From Treponema sp. UBA6367 (GTDB lineage Bacteria > Spirochaetota > Spirochaetia > Treponematales > Treponemataceae): 64,000 nucleotides of DNA. Shown in pieces: positions 34,395 to 42,168 of the stretch; position 1 is the first letter of the stretch, and the number at the start of each line of letters is the position of its first letter. The stretch covers positions 119,315 to 183,314 of the forward strand of contig DJRF01000026.1 of assembly GCA_002437725.1 (NCBI GenBank), given 5' to 3'. The notes under the pieces are model-generated. The model ran no database searches, was not told the DNA's origin, and saw nothing but the letters and a program-made list of their open reading frames with translations. A program made the translations under genes and the position numbers.

Positions 34395-35254
34395 TGAACT
34401 TTTTTTCAGCCGTAATCGTAACCTATAATCCGAATCTTTCTCAGTTAAAGGCTTGTGTTTCATCGCTTTTTCCGCAGGTCGAAAAAATTGTAATCGTAAA
34501 AAACAGTTCAGAAAAACTTGATTTTCCAGAATTTAAAAATGAAAAAATTATTCAGATTCAGCTTGAAAAAAACTTTGGAATTGCCTATGCGCAGAACCGG
34601 GGAATTGAAAAATCGATTGAGCTTGGCTCGGAATGGATTTTGCTATCTGATCAGGATACTGTTTTCCCGGAAAATTATGTCGTCGACTTTGAAAAGAAAA
34701 TAAAATCATTTGGCAAAAGTAAAATCTATGCGCCGACCTTTTTTAATGAAGTAAAAAATCAGAAAGAGCCGGTTTCTGTTTCAATGTTAAAATCTGTTGT
34801 TCCGTCGGGAAGCGATGCTGTCAAAGTTCTTCATGCAATTTCTTCGGGAATGATTTTCTGCAAGGAAGTTTTTCAGAAAATCGGCGGAATGAAAGAAGAG
34901 CTTTTTATTGATTATGTTGACTTTGAATTCTGCTGGCGGGCAAGAAAAATTGGAATAGAAACATTGTGTTTTCCTGATATTTCAATTCACCATCAGCTTG
35001 GAGATTCTTATAAAAAAATTTGGGGGAAGAAAATAACGCTCCGTTCTGATTTCCGATACTTTTATATGCTGAGAAACGGTCTCTGTCTTTCAAAAAATTG
35101 CGAATGTCTTTCAGATCATGAAAAATCAGCTTTGTGCAGACGGACATTGATTTTTGCGTTTGGAATAATTTTGATTTCTAAGAATAAATTGAAAGCACTT
35201 AAACTTGTGAAAAACGCAGTATGTGAATCAAAGAAAATGGGAGATAAAAGATGA
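34394..35254 (+). CDS. family 2 glycosyltransferase, rhamnosyltransferase-like
   Basis: A 286-residue GT-A enzyme starting MNFFSAVIVTYNP. An ILLSDQDTVFPENY segment holds the metal-binding acidic residues. FIDYVDFEFCWRARKIG and HHQLGDS follow, as in RfbN/RfbF rhamnosyltransferases. I chose the start in the TAATG overlap with licD over an ATG four codons upstream. The stop overlaps an ATG (ATGA at 35251) whose frame leads only into the antisense of the toxin gene, suggesting that a coupled downstream gene was lost. Confidence 0.82.
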   Translation: MNFFSAVIVTYNPNLSQLKACVSSLFPQVEKIVIVKNSSEKLDFPEFKNEKIIQIQLEKNFGIAYAQNRGIEKSIELGSEWILLSDQDTVFPENYVVDFEKKIKSFGKSKIYAPTFFNEVKNQKEPVSVSMLKSVVPSGSDAVKVLHAISSGMIFCKEVFQKIGGMKEELFIDYVDFEFCWRARKIGIETLCFPDISIHHQLGDSYKKIWGKKITLRSDFRYFYMLRNGLCLSKNCECLSDHEKSALCRRTLIFAFGIILISKNKLKALKLVKNAVCESKKMGDKR

Positions 35255-35280
35255 ATATTTTAGTTCATAAATATATTTTA

Positions 35281-35718
35281 TCACCTCTTTCCATTCTTAT
35301 CTTTCTTCATAATCTCCATCATTTCTTTTGGAGTTACCACGAACGGTTTTATCGGAAAGTCTTTGATATTACCAGTTACAAGAAAAGTGTCAGCAGTTTG
35401 GCGGGAATCCATTGTAACTTCATAAAAAATCGCATCTTTTGGGTCGGAAGGTTTTTCTTCTGTTTGAATGCCAGAAAGTTCAATGCCATTGTCAAGAATC
35501 ATTTTGATTGCTTTATGAACGTTTTTTGTCGAAAACTTATTTTTAAACTTTCCTCTGGAAAGAACTTCAGAATATTCAGCAATAATTTCATTGCTAAAAA
35601 CCGGGATTATGGTTTTATCAAAAATCTTAAAAACAGTTTTGACTGTTGCAGAATCTTCATTTTTAGAAAGCAGAGCAGAGACAATAACATTTGTATCAAT
35701 GACAGCATAATATTTCAT
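35281..35718 (-). CDS. PIN-domain toxin of a type II toxin-antitoxin pair
   Basis: A 145-residue single PIN domain: YYAVIDTNVIVSALLS with the first catalytic aspartate, EIIAEYSEVL with the conserved glutamate, and DPKDAIFYEVT plus FLVTGNIKDF for the later acidic residues. It is of the PIN subfamily annotated as a toxin component in many clostridia and spirochaetes. In the family these are RNases. It lies 3 bp after the antitoxin on the minus strand, against the direction of the surrounding glycan genes. Confidence 0.85.
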   Translation of the reverse strand: MKYYAVIDTNVIVSALLSKNEDSATVKTVFKIFDKTIIPVFSNEIIAEYSEVLSRGKFKNKFSTKNVHKAIKMILDNGIELSGIQTEEKPSDPKDAIFYEVTMDSRQTADTFLVTGNIKDFPIKPFVVTPKEMMEIMKKDKNGKR

Positions 35719-35721
35719 ATT

Positions 35722-36012
35722 TTATTTCTCCTCTCTGTATGCGCGGATTTCTGCGTTAATTTCATCAAGAGTCATTTCTTGAAGTCCGTTTTTCTTTGCT
35801 TCTTTTCTAAGCTGCATAAAAGCTTTTTTTCCTTCTTTAAGAGAAATTTTTCTTTCTATTCTCATGCTGAATGGAATACCTCTTTCTTCAACGGATTTTT
35901 TAAGAAAAATTCTGAACGCTGTCGGCAAATCAAGTCCGAGCTGCTCGAAAATGCTTGTCGCCTCGTTCTTCAAATCTTCGTCTACTCTAATTTGTACCAA
36001 TGTGCTTGCCAT
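35722..36012 (-). CDS. RelB/DinJ-family antitoxin
   Basis: A 96-residue protein. The N-terminal ASTLVQIRVDEDLKNEATSIF begins a ribbon-helix-helix, followed by LGLDLPTAFRIFLKKSVEERGIPF typical of RelB/DinJ. The C-terminal tail, rich in K and E, should wrap the toxin. The start is fixed by GGAGG 5 nt upstream. DinJ-like antitoxins usually pair with YafQ/RelE toxins; here the partner is a PIN protein. Expression is from its own consensus promoter. Confidence 0.85.
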   Translation of the reverse strand: MASTLVQIRVDEDLKNEATSIFEQLGLDLPTAFRIFLKKSVEERGIPFSMRIERKISLKEGKKAFMQLRKEAKKNGLQEMTLDEINAEIRAYREEK

Positions 36013-36027
36013 AATTCGCCTCCAAAA

Positions 36028-36083
36028 ACAATAAAAAATTGTACCTATAATTTGAATATATGTGAATGTAATGTGTTTGTCAA
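36028..36083 (-). promoter_or_regulatory. promoter and possible operator of the toxin-antitoxin pair
   Basis: On the minus strand, TTGACA (36078-36083), 17 bp, TATATT (36055-36060), followed by the small dyad ACAAT-AAAAA-ATTGT (36028-36042) between the start site and the GGAGG. The dyad is a candidate site for the ribbon-helix-helix antitoxin. Confidence 0.65.
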
Positions 36084-36106
36084 TAAAAATAAAAAAGGAG
36101 CAGTTT

Positions 36107-37252
36107 ATGCCTGAATCAAATATTCCGTCAAAGAATCCTAAAAAACTTCGCGTTTCTGTTATCGGCACGGTTGGCGTTCCTGCCTGCTATGGCGGTTTTG
36201 AGTCGCTTGTGGACAACTTGCTGGATTTTACTCCGCCGAATGTTGAATACACGGTTTTCTGTTCGGGCAGGAAATATGGAAAACGATTGGAGTCGTACAA
36301 GGGCGCAAAACTTGTTTATCTTGAAATGGACGCGAACGGCAAGGACAGTATTTTTTATGATTTCAAGTCGATGAAACTTTCGGTTGTTGCTAAAGCAGAC
36401 ATAATGCTGGTTCTTGGTGTTTCAGGCTGCGTTTTTCTTCCATATACAAGGCGGATTTTCAAGGGAAAAATCATAACGAATATTGACGGGCTTGAATGGC
36501 GGCGCGATAAATGGAAGTGGTGCGCAAAAAAGATTCTAAAGCTCAGCGAAAAAATGGCTGTGAAATATTCTGACGTTGTGATTGGCGACAACAAGGGAAT
36601 CACCGACTATATAAAATCTGAATATTCAAAAATCGTAAAAAACAAGAAAGTTGAGCTGATTGCGTATGGCGGCGACCAGGTTTCGCGCGTTCAGGACGAT
36701 TCTTTGCTTGAAAAATATCCGTTCTGCAAAAAGCCTTATGCGGTTACCGTCTGCCGGATTGAGCCTGAAAACAATGTCCATGTTATTCTTGAATCTTTCT
36801 CTAAAATGCCGGACGAGACGCTTGTTTTTGTGGGCAACTGGGAAAAGTCGGAATACGGCCGTGGCTTAAAGAAAAAATTCAGCGCATGCAAAAATATCCA
36901 CCTGCTTGATCCGATTTATGAGGGGCACACCGTGAACTGGCTTCGCTCAAATGCCCTTGTCTATATTCACGGACACAGCGCAGGCGGAACGAATCCATCT
37001 CTTGTTGAGGCGATGAATCTTTCTCTTCCGATTCTTGCGTTTGACTGCGTTTACAACCGCGCCACAACCGAAGAAAAATGTCTTTACTGGAAAACTCCAG
37101 AAAATTTGCAGAATCTGATGAAAAAACTTTGTCATTCCGAACTCGATTCGGAATCTCTTAGTGAAAAAATCGCGCGCAAAATGGGCGAGGCAGGAAAGCG
37201 TCTTTACAGCTGGGAGCAGATTGCAAAGCAGTACAACGCTTTGTATCAGTAA
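36107..37252 (+). CDS. DUF1972-type glycosyltransferase (rhamnosyltransferase-like)
   Basis: A 381-residue GT-B enzyme starting MPESNIPSK, with AGGAG 7 nt upstream. The N-terminal DUF1972 signature VIGTVGVPACYGGFESLVD is followed by a GT1/GT4 donor domain with SAGGTNPSLVEAMNLSLPI. Family members (WchF/Cps2T type) often add the second sugar, rhamnose, to the lipid-linked primer. No initiating priming transferase is seen in the window. Its G+C content is higher than in the AT-rich genes before the toxin-antitoxin insert. Confidence 0.82.
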   Translation: MPESNIPSKNPKKLRVSVIGTVGVPACYGGFESLVDNLLDFTPPNVEYTVFCSGRKYGKRLESYKGAKLVYLEMDANGKDSIFYDFKSMKLSVVAKADIMLVLGVSGCVFLPYTRRIFKGKIITNIDGLEWRRDKWKWCAKKILKLSEKMAVKYSDVVIGDNKGITDYIKSEYSKIVKNKKVELIAYGGDQVSRVQDDSLLEKYPFCKKPYAVTVCRIEPENNVHVILESFSKMPDETLVFVGNWEKSEYGRGLKKKFSACKNIHLLDPIYEGHTVNWLRSNALVYIHGHSAGGTNPSLVEAMNLSLPILAFDCVYNRATTEEKCLYWKTPENLQNLMKKLCHSELDSESLSEKIARKMGEAGKRLYSWEQIAKQYNALYQ

Positions 37253-37254
37253 AT

Positions 37255-37503
37255 TTAAATCTGCCTTTTTCCTTCGTCTGTGATTTTAATTCCGCCGCTT
37301 GCTTGAGCTGCAAAGCCTTTTGCAATGCAGCCTTCCAGCGCGTTTTGTATTATTTGCGTCGTTACGGCGGAATCTTTTTCTTTTGTTTTGCAGATTTCTT
37401 CTATTATTTGCTGTTCTTCAAACTCAATCGGCTCGCTTTTTTGAGTGTCTTTTTTGCCGAGAAGTTTTAGGATTTCTGTTTCTATTTTAGTTGCGGTAAA
37501 CAC
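37255..37503 (-). CDS. small protein of unknown function, possibly winged helix
   Basis: An 82-residue protein read from GTG: MFTATKIETEILKLLGKK at the start and GFAAQASGGIKITDEGKRQI at the end, the latter like a winged-helix wing. A good promoter, TTGACC, 17 bp, TAAGAT, ends 6 nt before the GTG, supporting both the gene and a leaderless start. It is convergent with the DUF1972 gene (2 bp apart). I do not recognise the family. Confidence 0.5.
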   Translation of the reverse strand: MFTATKIETEILKLLGKKDTQKSEPIEFEEQQIIEEICKTKEKDSAVTTQIIQNALEGCIAKGFAAQASGGIKITDEGKRQI

Positions 37504-37509
37504 ATTATT

Positions 37510-37538
37510 ATCTTATGAAAAACTTTGATTGCGGTCAA
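37510..37538 (-). promoter_or_regulatory. leaderless promoter of the 82-residue protein
   Basis: On the minus strand, TTGACC (37533-37538), 17 bp, TAAGAT (37510-37515), 6 nt, GTG. The -35 sequence falls inside a degenerate copy of the intergenic repeat. Confidence 0.55.
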
Positions 37539-37575
37539 TACATACTTACGCTCAAGAGTTTTGCTCCGTTGCTTT
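37533..37575. repeat. degenerate intergenic repeat copy C
   Basis: GGTCAATACATACTTACGCT with a following CAAGAGTTTTGCTCCG resembles copies A (12080) and B (48415), with lower identity. As in the other copies, a terminator hairpin lies within about 60 bp. Confidence 0.4.
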
Positions 37576-37587
37576 GGAATGAAAAAA

Positions 37588-37629
37588 ATACCCTTTCCGC
37601 CACTTCAAAAAAATGGCAAGAAAGGGTTC
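37588..37629 (-). terminator. terminator of the hdr-flx-frd genes
   Basis: ACCCTTTC (37590-37597) pairs with GAAAGGGT (37620-37627), with an inner GCCA/TGGC. On the minus strand the hairpin is followed by ATTTTTTT. It lies 30 bp past the frdA stop. Confidence 0.8.
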
Positions 37630-37656
37630 TGAACAATCAAAGCAGTTTTGTTTCAG

Positions 37657-39300
37657 CTATTTACTTGCTCCAGGAATTGCCTTCTCGAATTCCTTGTTAC
37701 CGTGCGTGTAGCGCGGCAAAAGTTTTGGAGAAACTTCATCGCCTTTGATTCCGGCTGCGTCCCGTTCCTTTTCAAACGCCTTTACATGGTCAAGGTTCAT
37801 TTTTGAGGTGTCGGAAAGCTGGATATTCTTGAACATTTTTCCAGCTTCAATTCCAGCTTCGCGGCCGAATACAACAACGTCAAGCAAAGAATTTCCCATC
37901 AAGCGGTTTGTTCCGTGAACACCGCCAGAAGCTTCACCTGCAACAAGCAAATTCTTTACGTTTGTGTGGCAAGTCTTGTCGATTTCAACACCGCCGTTCT
38001 GATAGTGAAGCGTTGGGTAAACCAAAATCGGCTCCTTGCGGATGTCGATTCCGTATTTAATGAACATATTGTACATCGCAGGAATTGACTTCAAGATTGT
38101 GCCTTCTCCATGAATCATATCAATCATTGGAGTATCAAGCCAAACAGCGTCCTGAACATCGTTGTGAACGCCACGGCCCTCTCGGACTTCGCGGATAATT
38201 CCAGAAGCGTTTACGTCGCGTGTTTCAAGCGGGTGAATATAAACTTCACCATTCTTATTGATAAGTTTTGCGCCAAGAGAGCGTACTTTCTCTGTTACAA
38301 GTTTTCCAAGAATCTGGCTTGGGTAAGCGGCTCCTGTAGGGTGATACTGCAAAGAATCCTGATACAAAAGCTTTGCTCCGGCTCTGTAAGCAAGCACAAG
38401 ACCATCGGCTGTCGCACCGTAATGGTTAGAAGTAGGGAATCCCTGGTAATGCATACGACCAGCACCGCCAGTTGCAAGAATAACAACTTTTGCCTTTGCG
38501 ATGTAGATTTCATTTGTTTCCATGTTCATAAGAACTGCACCGCAAGCTTCGCCTTTCTCATTCTTGATAAGTTCGATTGCAGATGTAAAATCAACAACTG
38601 TTATGTTGTCTTTGCGGTTAAAAGTCTCATCGCGGAGTGTACGCATGATTTCAGCCCCAGAATAATCCTTGCAGGCATGCATACGTTTTCGGCTTGTTCC
38701 GCCACCATGAGTTGTAACCATTGTTCCGTCTGGCATTTTGTCAAACTCAACACCAAGGTCGTTCAGCCATTTGATTACAGAAGGAGCTTTGTTTACAAGA
38801 GTATAAACAAGTTCCGGCTTCCCATCAAAGTGTCCGCCACCAAAACAGTCAAGGTAATGCTGAGCAGGCGAATCATTCGGTTTGTCAGCAGCCTGGATTC
38901 CACCTTCTGCCATCATGGTGTTTGCATCGCCAACGCGGAGTTTTGTTACAAGCAAAACTTTTGCGCCTGCTTCAGAAGCCATGATTGCCGCAGAAGTTCC
39001 AGCGCCACCACCACCGATAACAAGAACATCGGTTTCATAGTCAACATGGTTCAAGTCAATGTGTTCTGGTTCGATTCTTGGCTTTGCCTCAAGCATTTTT
39101 GCCAATTCAATAGGAGCTTTCTGTCCTTTGTTAGGACCGATTTTCAGTTCTTCAAACTGGCTCTTGATTCTATCCGGATGGAATTTCAAAAGCAAATCGT
39201 CTTTTTCTTCCGCAGTAAGACGTGCGTGTTCAAATTTAAGGTTTTCTTCGCGTTTTTCTGCAACAATTTTAGCTGCATCGTCAAGATAATTTCCGTACAT
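37657..39300 (-). CDS. frdA: fumarate reductase-type flavoprotein subunit, soluble
   Basis: A 547-residue flavoprotein of the FrdA/SdhA/TfrA/NadB superfamily. FAD site: VLVIGGGGAGTSAAIMA near residue 92. THGGGTSRKRMHACKDYSG, the QYHPTGAA segment, and the later HYQNGGVEID carry family FAD-linking and catalytic positions. The expected reaction is fumarate to succinate. An N-terminal extension of about 85 residues precedes the FAD domain, unlike classical FrdA. The gene follows frdB by 20 bp. No membrane-anchor gene is present, and the flx-hdr genes upstream on the same strand could supply electrons. L-aspartate oxidase is a less likely alternative. Confidence 0.8.
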   Translation of the reverse strand: MYGNYLDDAAKIVAEKREENLKFEHARLTAEEKDDLLLKFHPDRIKSQFEELKIGPNKGQKAPIELAKMLEAKPRIEPEHIDLNHVDYETDVLVIGGGGAGTSAAIMASEAGAKVLLVTKLRVGDANTMMAEGGIQAADKPNDSPAQHYLDCFGGGHFDGKPELVYTLVNKAPSVIKWLNDLGVEFDKMPDGTMVTTHGGGTSRKRMHACKDYSGAEIMRTLRDETFNRKDNITVVDFTSAIELIKNEKGEACGAVLMNMETNEIYIAKAKVVILATGGAGRMHYQGFPTSNHYGATADGLVLAYRAGAKLLYQDSLQYHPTGAAYPSQILGKLVTEKVRSLGAKLINKNGEVYIHPLETRDVNASGIIREVREGRGVHNDVQDAVWLDTPMIDMIHGEGTILKSIPAMYNMFIKYGIDIRKEPILVYPTLHYQNGGVEIDKTCHTNVKNLLVAGEASGGVHGTNRLMGNSLLDVVVFGREAGIEAGKMFKNIQLSDTSKMNLDHVKAFEKERDAAGIKGDEVSPKLLPRYTHGNKEFEKAIPGASK

Positions 39301-39320
39301 ATCTTTATCTCCTGGGCGTA

Positions 39321-40007
39321 TTATTTTTCAATTTCTCGTGTGTTATACAACTCTTTGATTTCAGCCAAAGGCTTTTTCATCAAATTCTGAATAAGTTCCT
39401 CGCACTTTCCCTCGTTGATTTCTTTTACGCGGTCAAGAAGATGCTGGCTCTGCGGCTGGATATATTTTCCGTTAAGGCGGCGAGCAAGCTCAGCAACCTG
39501 AGGATGGCTGATTCCTGCCGGACAACGAGAAGAACAGCAACCGCACATAATGCAGTCAAAAGAAAGATTAGCGCATTTTTCAAAATCACCGCGTTGAGCA
39601 TAAGCAATGTACTGCATTGTCTGAAGATTCTGCGGGCATGCACGTGTACAAGCGTTGCATCCTACACAAGAATAAATTTCAGGGTAAAGCTGCATCATGA
39701 CAGCCTGTTCCGGCTTAATCTTGTTGATGTCGTAAACCTGTTTTACAAGCGGGAAGAACGGAAGGGTTGCAATGTACATTCCATCAATAACTTTTTGTGA
39801 ACAAGCAAGACAAGTTTTAAGCTGATTTTCGCCTTTTACGCGGTAAATAGTCGCACAAGCACCGCAGAATCCATTTCGGCATCCGCAGCCTCTTTTTAGC
39901 TGATAGCCAGCATATTCCATCGCATTCATTACTGTAAGTTCTGCCGGAACTTCGTATTTTTTTCCGAACAGATATATTGTAGCCATTTGAGTTTTATTTT
40001 CTGCCAT
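39321..40007 (-). CDS. frdB: fumarate reductase-type iron-sulfur subunit
   Basis: A 228-residue protein starting MAENKTQM (GGAG 8 nt upstream). The N-terminal plant-type [2Fe-2S] domain has GCGCRNGFCGAC and a distal CLAC. The C-terminal ferredoxin domain has two full four-cysteine sets, SCVGCNACTRACP and DCIMCGCCSSRCP, so two [4Fe-4S] clusters are expected rather than the [4Fe-4S]+[3Fe-4S] pair of quinone-linked FrdB. This fits a soluble enzyme fed by another iron-sulfur protein instead of a quinol. It is coupled to frdA and separated from flxA by 293 bp. Confidence 0.82.
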   Translation of the reverse strand: MAENKTQMATIYLFGKKYEVPAELTVMNAMEYAGYQLKRGCGCRNGFCGACATIYRVKGENQLKTCLACSQKVIDGMYIATLPFFPLVKQVYDINKIKPEQAVMMQLYPEIYSCVGCNACTRACPQNLQTMQYIAYAQRGDFEKCANLSFDCIMCGCCSSRCPAGISHPQVAELARRLNGKYIQPQSQHLLDRVKEINEGKCEELIQNLMKKPLAEIKELYNTREIEK

Positions 40008-40300
40008 TTTTATACTCCAATAAAAAGTCAATGAGAAATGTGTCAATAAATTGACACAACAACTTTCGACTTGACTTTTTACGCAATTTCGCAGCAAAGC
40101 GAGAAATTGCACATGATAAGAAAGTTTGCAACGCAAACTTTTAAAGATAAAAACTGATGACATTTTCGGCAGTTTTTATCTTACATCCTAAAAGGGGCGC
40201 CTGCCCCTCGCTTCAAACCTACGGTTTTCCGCTGCCCCCTCTCCTAAGGGGCTTTCCGCCCCTTAAAATCCCCGGGAGTTTTTACCGCAGGTCAGTAATA
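40008..40300. repeat. hairpin array between flxA and frdB
   Basis: A gap of 293 bp without a gene. It holds six hairpins: GTGTCAA/TTGACAC (40040-40057), GCAATTTC-GC/GC-GAGAAATTGC (40083-40110), AAAGTTTGC/GCAAACTTT (40121-40141), a perfect 12-bp AGATAAAAACTG stem (40145-40181), GGGGC/GCCCC (40194-40207) and AAGGGG/CCCCTT (40246-40264). The G+C-rich last part looks like a mobile intergenic repeat. The 12-bp stem ending in a T-rich run could attenuate frdBA transcription. Confidence 0.6.
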
Positions 40301-41131
40301 TTAGTATTCTGGAGGTAATTCTCCGAGCTGATCAAAACTGAACACAGGACCGTCTTTGCATACAAATTTATCACCGATGTTGCAGCGACCGCATTTTCCA
40401 ATTCCGCACTTCATTCGCATTTCCATAGTTGTAAAAACCTGAGAATCCTTAAAACCTAATTTTTTAAGTGCATCAAGGGAAAGGTGAATCAAAATCGGAG
40501 GTCCGCACATGATTACAGTCATTCCTGGATCTGGATTACATTCTGTAACAAAAGGCGGAACAAAACCTACGTGTCCATCCCAACCTTCTTCTGGCCGGTC
40601 AATTGTAAGATTTATAGAGCAGTTTGGCTGTTTCATCCAAACTTTCTGCATTTCTTCAAGCCTTACAAGGTCTCCTTTTGAACGGGAACCATAAATTACT
40701 TGAATTCTTCCGTAATCGCTACGGTGATCCATCATGTAGTTTACTACAGAATGAACCGGAGCGATTCCGATACCGCCGGCTATTACAAGGATGTCTTTTC
40801 CTTTAAGCTTTGTGTCTACTGGGAACCCGTTTCCGATTGGTCCTCGAACACAGATTTCTTGTCCTACTTCTGCGTTGTGCAGCCATTCAGTTACACAACC
40901 GCATTTTTTAATAGAAAATTCCATATACTCTTCCAAAGTAGGAGAAGAGGTTATTGAAATCATAGATTCGCCAACACCTGGAACAATTAACATTGCGCAT
41001 TGACCTGGAATATGTTCAAAAAGTTTTTTCCCGTCTAAACCAACAACGCGAAATGTTTTTACATCAGGAGTTTCTTGAGTAATACCAATAATTTTACCAA
41101 CATAAGGAATAAATGATTCTTTCTGTTCCAT
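40301..41131 (-). CDS. flxA: FAD/NAD(P)-binding oxidoreductase subunit FlxA
   Basis: A 276-residue ferredoxin-NADP-reductase-like protein, related to anaerobic sulfite reductase subunit B and hydrogenase gamma subunits. The FAD motif region is PGQCAMLIVPG to SITSSP. The pyridine-nucleotide site is LVIAGGIGIAPVHSVV and VIMCGPP. A C-terminal [2Fe-2S] motif is CGIGKCGRC...C. In the Flx-Hdr scheme it oxidises NADH (or NADPH) and feeds FlxBCD. It is the last of seven contiguous hdr-flx genes and overlaps flxB by one base. Confidence 0.85.
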   Translation of the reverse strand: MEQKESFIPYVGKIIGITQETPDVKTFRVVGLDGKKLFEHIPGQCAMLIVPGVGESMISITSSPTLEEYMEFSIKKCGCVTEWLHNAEVGQEICVRGPIGNGFPVDTKLKGKDILVIAGGIGIAPVHSVVNYMMDHRSDYGRIQVIYGSRSKGDLVRLEEMQKVWMKQPNCSINLTIDRPEEGWDGHVGFVPPFVTECNPDPGMTVIMCGPPILIHLSLDALKKLGFKDSQVFTTMEMRMKCGIGKCGRCNIGDKFVCKDGPVFSFDQLGELPPEY

Positions 41132-42168
41132 TATTTTTCCTCCGTTGTTTCTTCATTAAAAGCTTTAATAACTTTTACAATATTCATGTTTACAGGACAA
41201 CTTTCAAGACATCGACCGCAACCTACACAAGAAAAAACACCATCATGAGCCATAGGGTAGTACATTAATTTGTGCATAAACCTTTGCCGGCTTCGTTCTT
41301 TTTGAGTATGCCTAGGATTTTCTGCTGCCATCTGAGTAAAATCAGAATACATGCAAGAATCCCAGCAACGAACCTGTCGGATGCCATTTCCTGTATCAAA
41401 GTCTCTAACGTCGAAACACATGCAAGTAGGACACACATAGGTACAAGTTCCACAGCCAAGACAACTTTCAGAAACTCTATTCCATACGGAAGAATTGAAA
41501 ATCTTAAGCATATCTTCGCCCTTGAATTTTGAAAGGTCAAGATGTGCAAATGGAAGTTTTTCAATTTTTGCAGAAATTTCTTTCTTCGCTTTTTCAACGC
41601 TATTTTCATCGGTTTCAACAAGCAAAGATAAAACTGAATCTAAAAGTTTTTTTCCTTTTTCTGTATTTGCATTAAAGAAGAACTTATCATCAGTAAGCCA
41701 ACAGCTCACATCGCCTGCAGGATTTGCCGCATCAATTTTATAAGTTGAACAGAAACAAGTCTTTTCAGGTTCTGAACAAGCCAAAGTGATTACGGTTCCG
41801 TGATCTCTTCTGTTTTTGTAGTAAGAATCTACAGGTGTCATTTTTAGATAAACATTGTCGATGATTTCAAAACTTTTTGCGTCACAAGCACGAACTCCAA
41901 AAACAACAAAGTCTTCTAAATCTTTGCGAGGATCTTCAACAGAGATTTCTTTTCCATTTATCTTGTAATTAACAAGAGTTTCCGCTTTAGGAAAGAAAAA
42001 GTCTTTTGCAGAACGCACTGTTTTTAGAGCATTTGAAAGTTTTGCACCTTTTTCCCATTTCTGAAAATTTGCTTTTCCAGAAGTGTTGTCAACAGGGATA
42101 AAAAGATTTTCCTTTGATGCAATAGCTTCAAAAAATTCATCAATTTTTTCAAATGGAAGGGCAAGCAT
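41131..42168 (-). CDS. flxB: 4Fe-4S dicluster subunit FlxB (AsrA-like)
   Basis: A 345-residue iron-sulfur protein of the AsrA/hydrogenase beta type. FGVRACDAKSFEIID and LACSEPEKTCFCSTYKID mark the N-terminal domain. The C-terminal dicluster ferredoxin has CLGCGTCTYVCPTC and SCVGCGRCLESCPVN. It would pass electrons between FlxA and FlxC/FlxD. One-base overlaps at both ends indicate strict co-expression and fixed stoichiometry. Confidence 0.82.
   Translation of the reverse strand: MLALPFEKIDEFFEAIASKENLFIPVDNTSGKANFQKWEKGAKLSNALKTVRSAKDFFFPKAETLVNYKINGKEISVEDPRKDLEDFVVFGVRACDAKSFEIIDNVYLKMTPVDSYYKNRRDHGTVITLACSEPEKTCFCSTYKIDAANPAGDVSCWLTDDKFFFNANTEKGKKLLDSVLSLLVETDENSVEKAKKEISAKIEKLPFAHLDLSKFKGEDMLKIFNSSVWNRVSESCLGCGTCTYVCPTCMCFDVRDFDTGNGIRQVRCWDSCMYSDFTQMAAENPRHTQKERSRQRFMHKLMYYPMAHDGVFSCVGCGRCLESCPVNMNIVKVIKAFNEETTEEK

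Noticed and set aside
35251..36114. A 287-codon plus-strand frame starting in the ATGA after the rhamnosyltransferase-like gene
   Set aside because: After about ten codons it is the exact antisense of the PIN toxin and antitoxin genes, both of which have strong family motifs and ribosome sites.
38110..39390. A 426-codon open frame on the plus strand opposite frdA and frdB
   Set aside because: It is fully antisense to a well-supported flavoprotein, has no ribosome site, and its translation is rich in cysteine, phenylalanine and asparagine with no recognisable motif. It is a by-product of codon bias.
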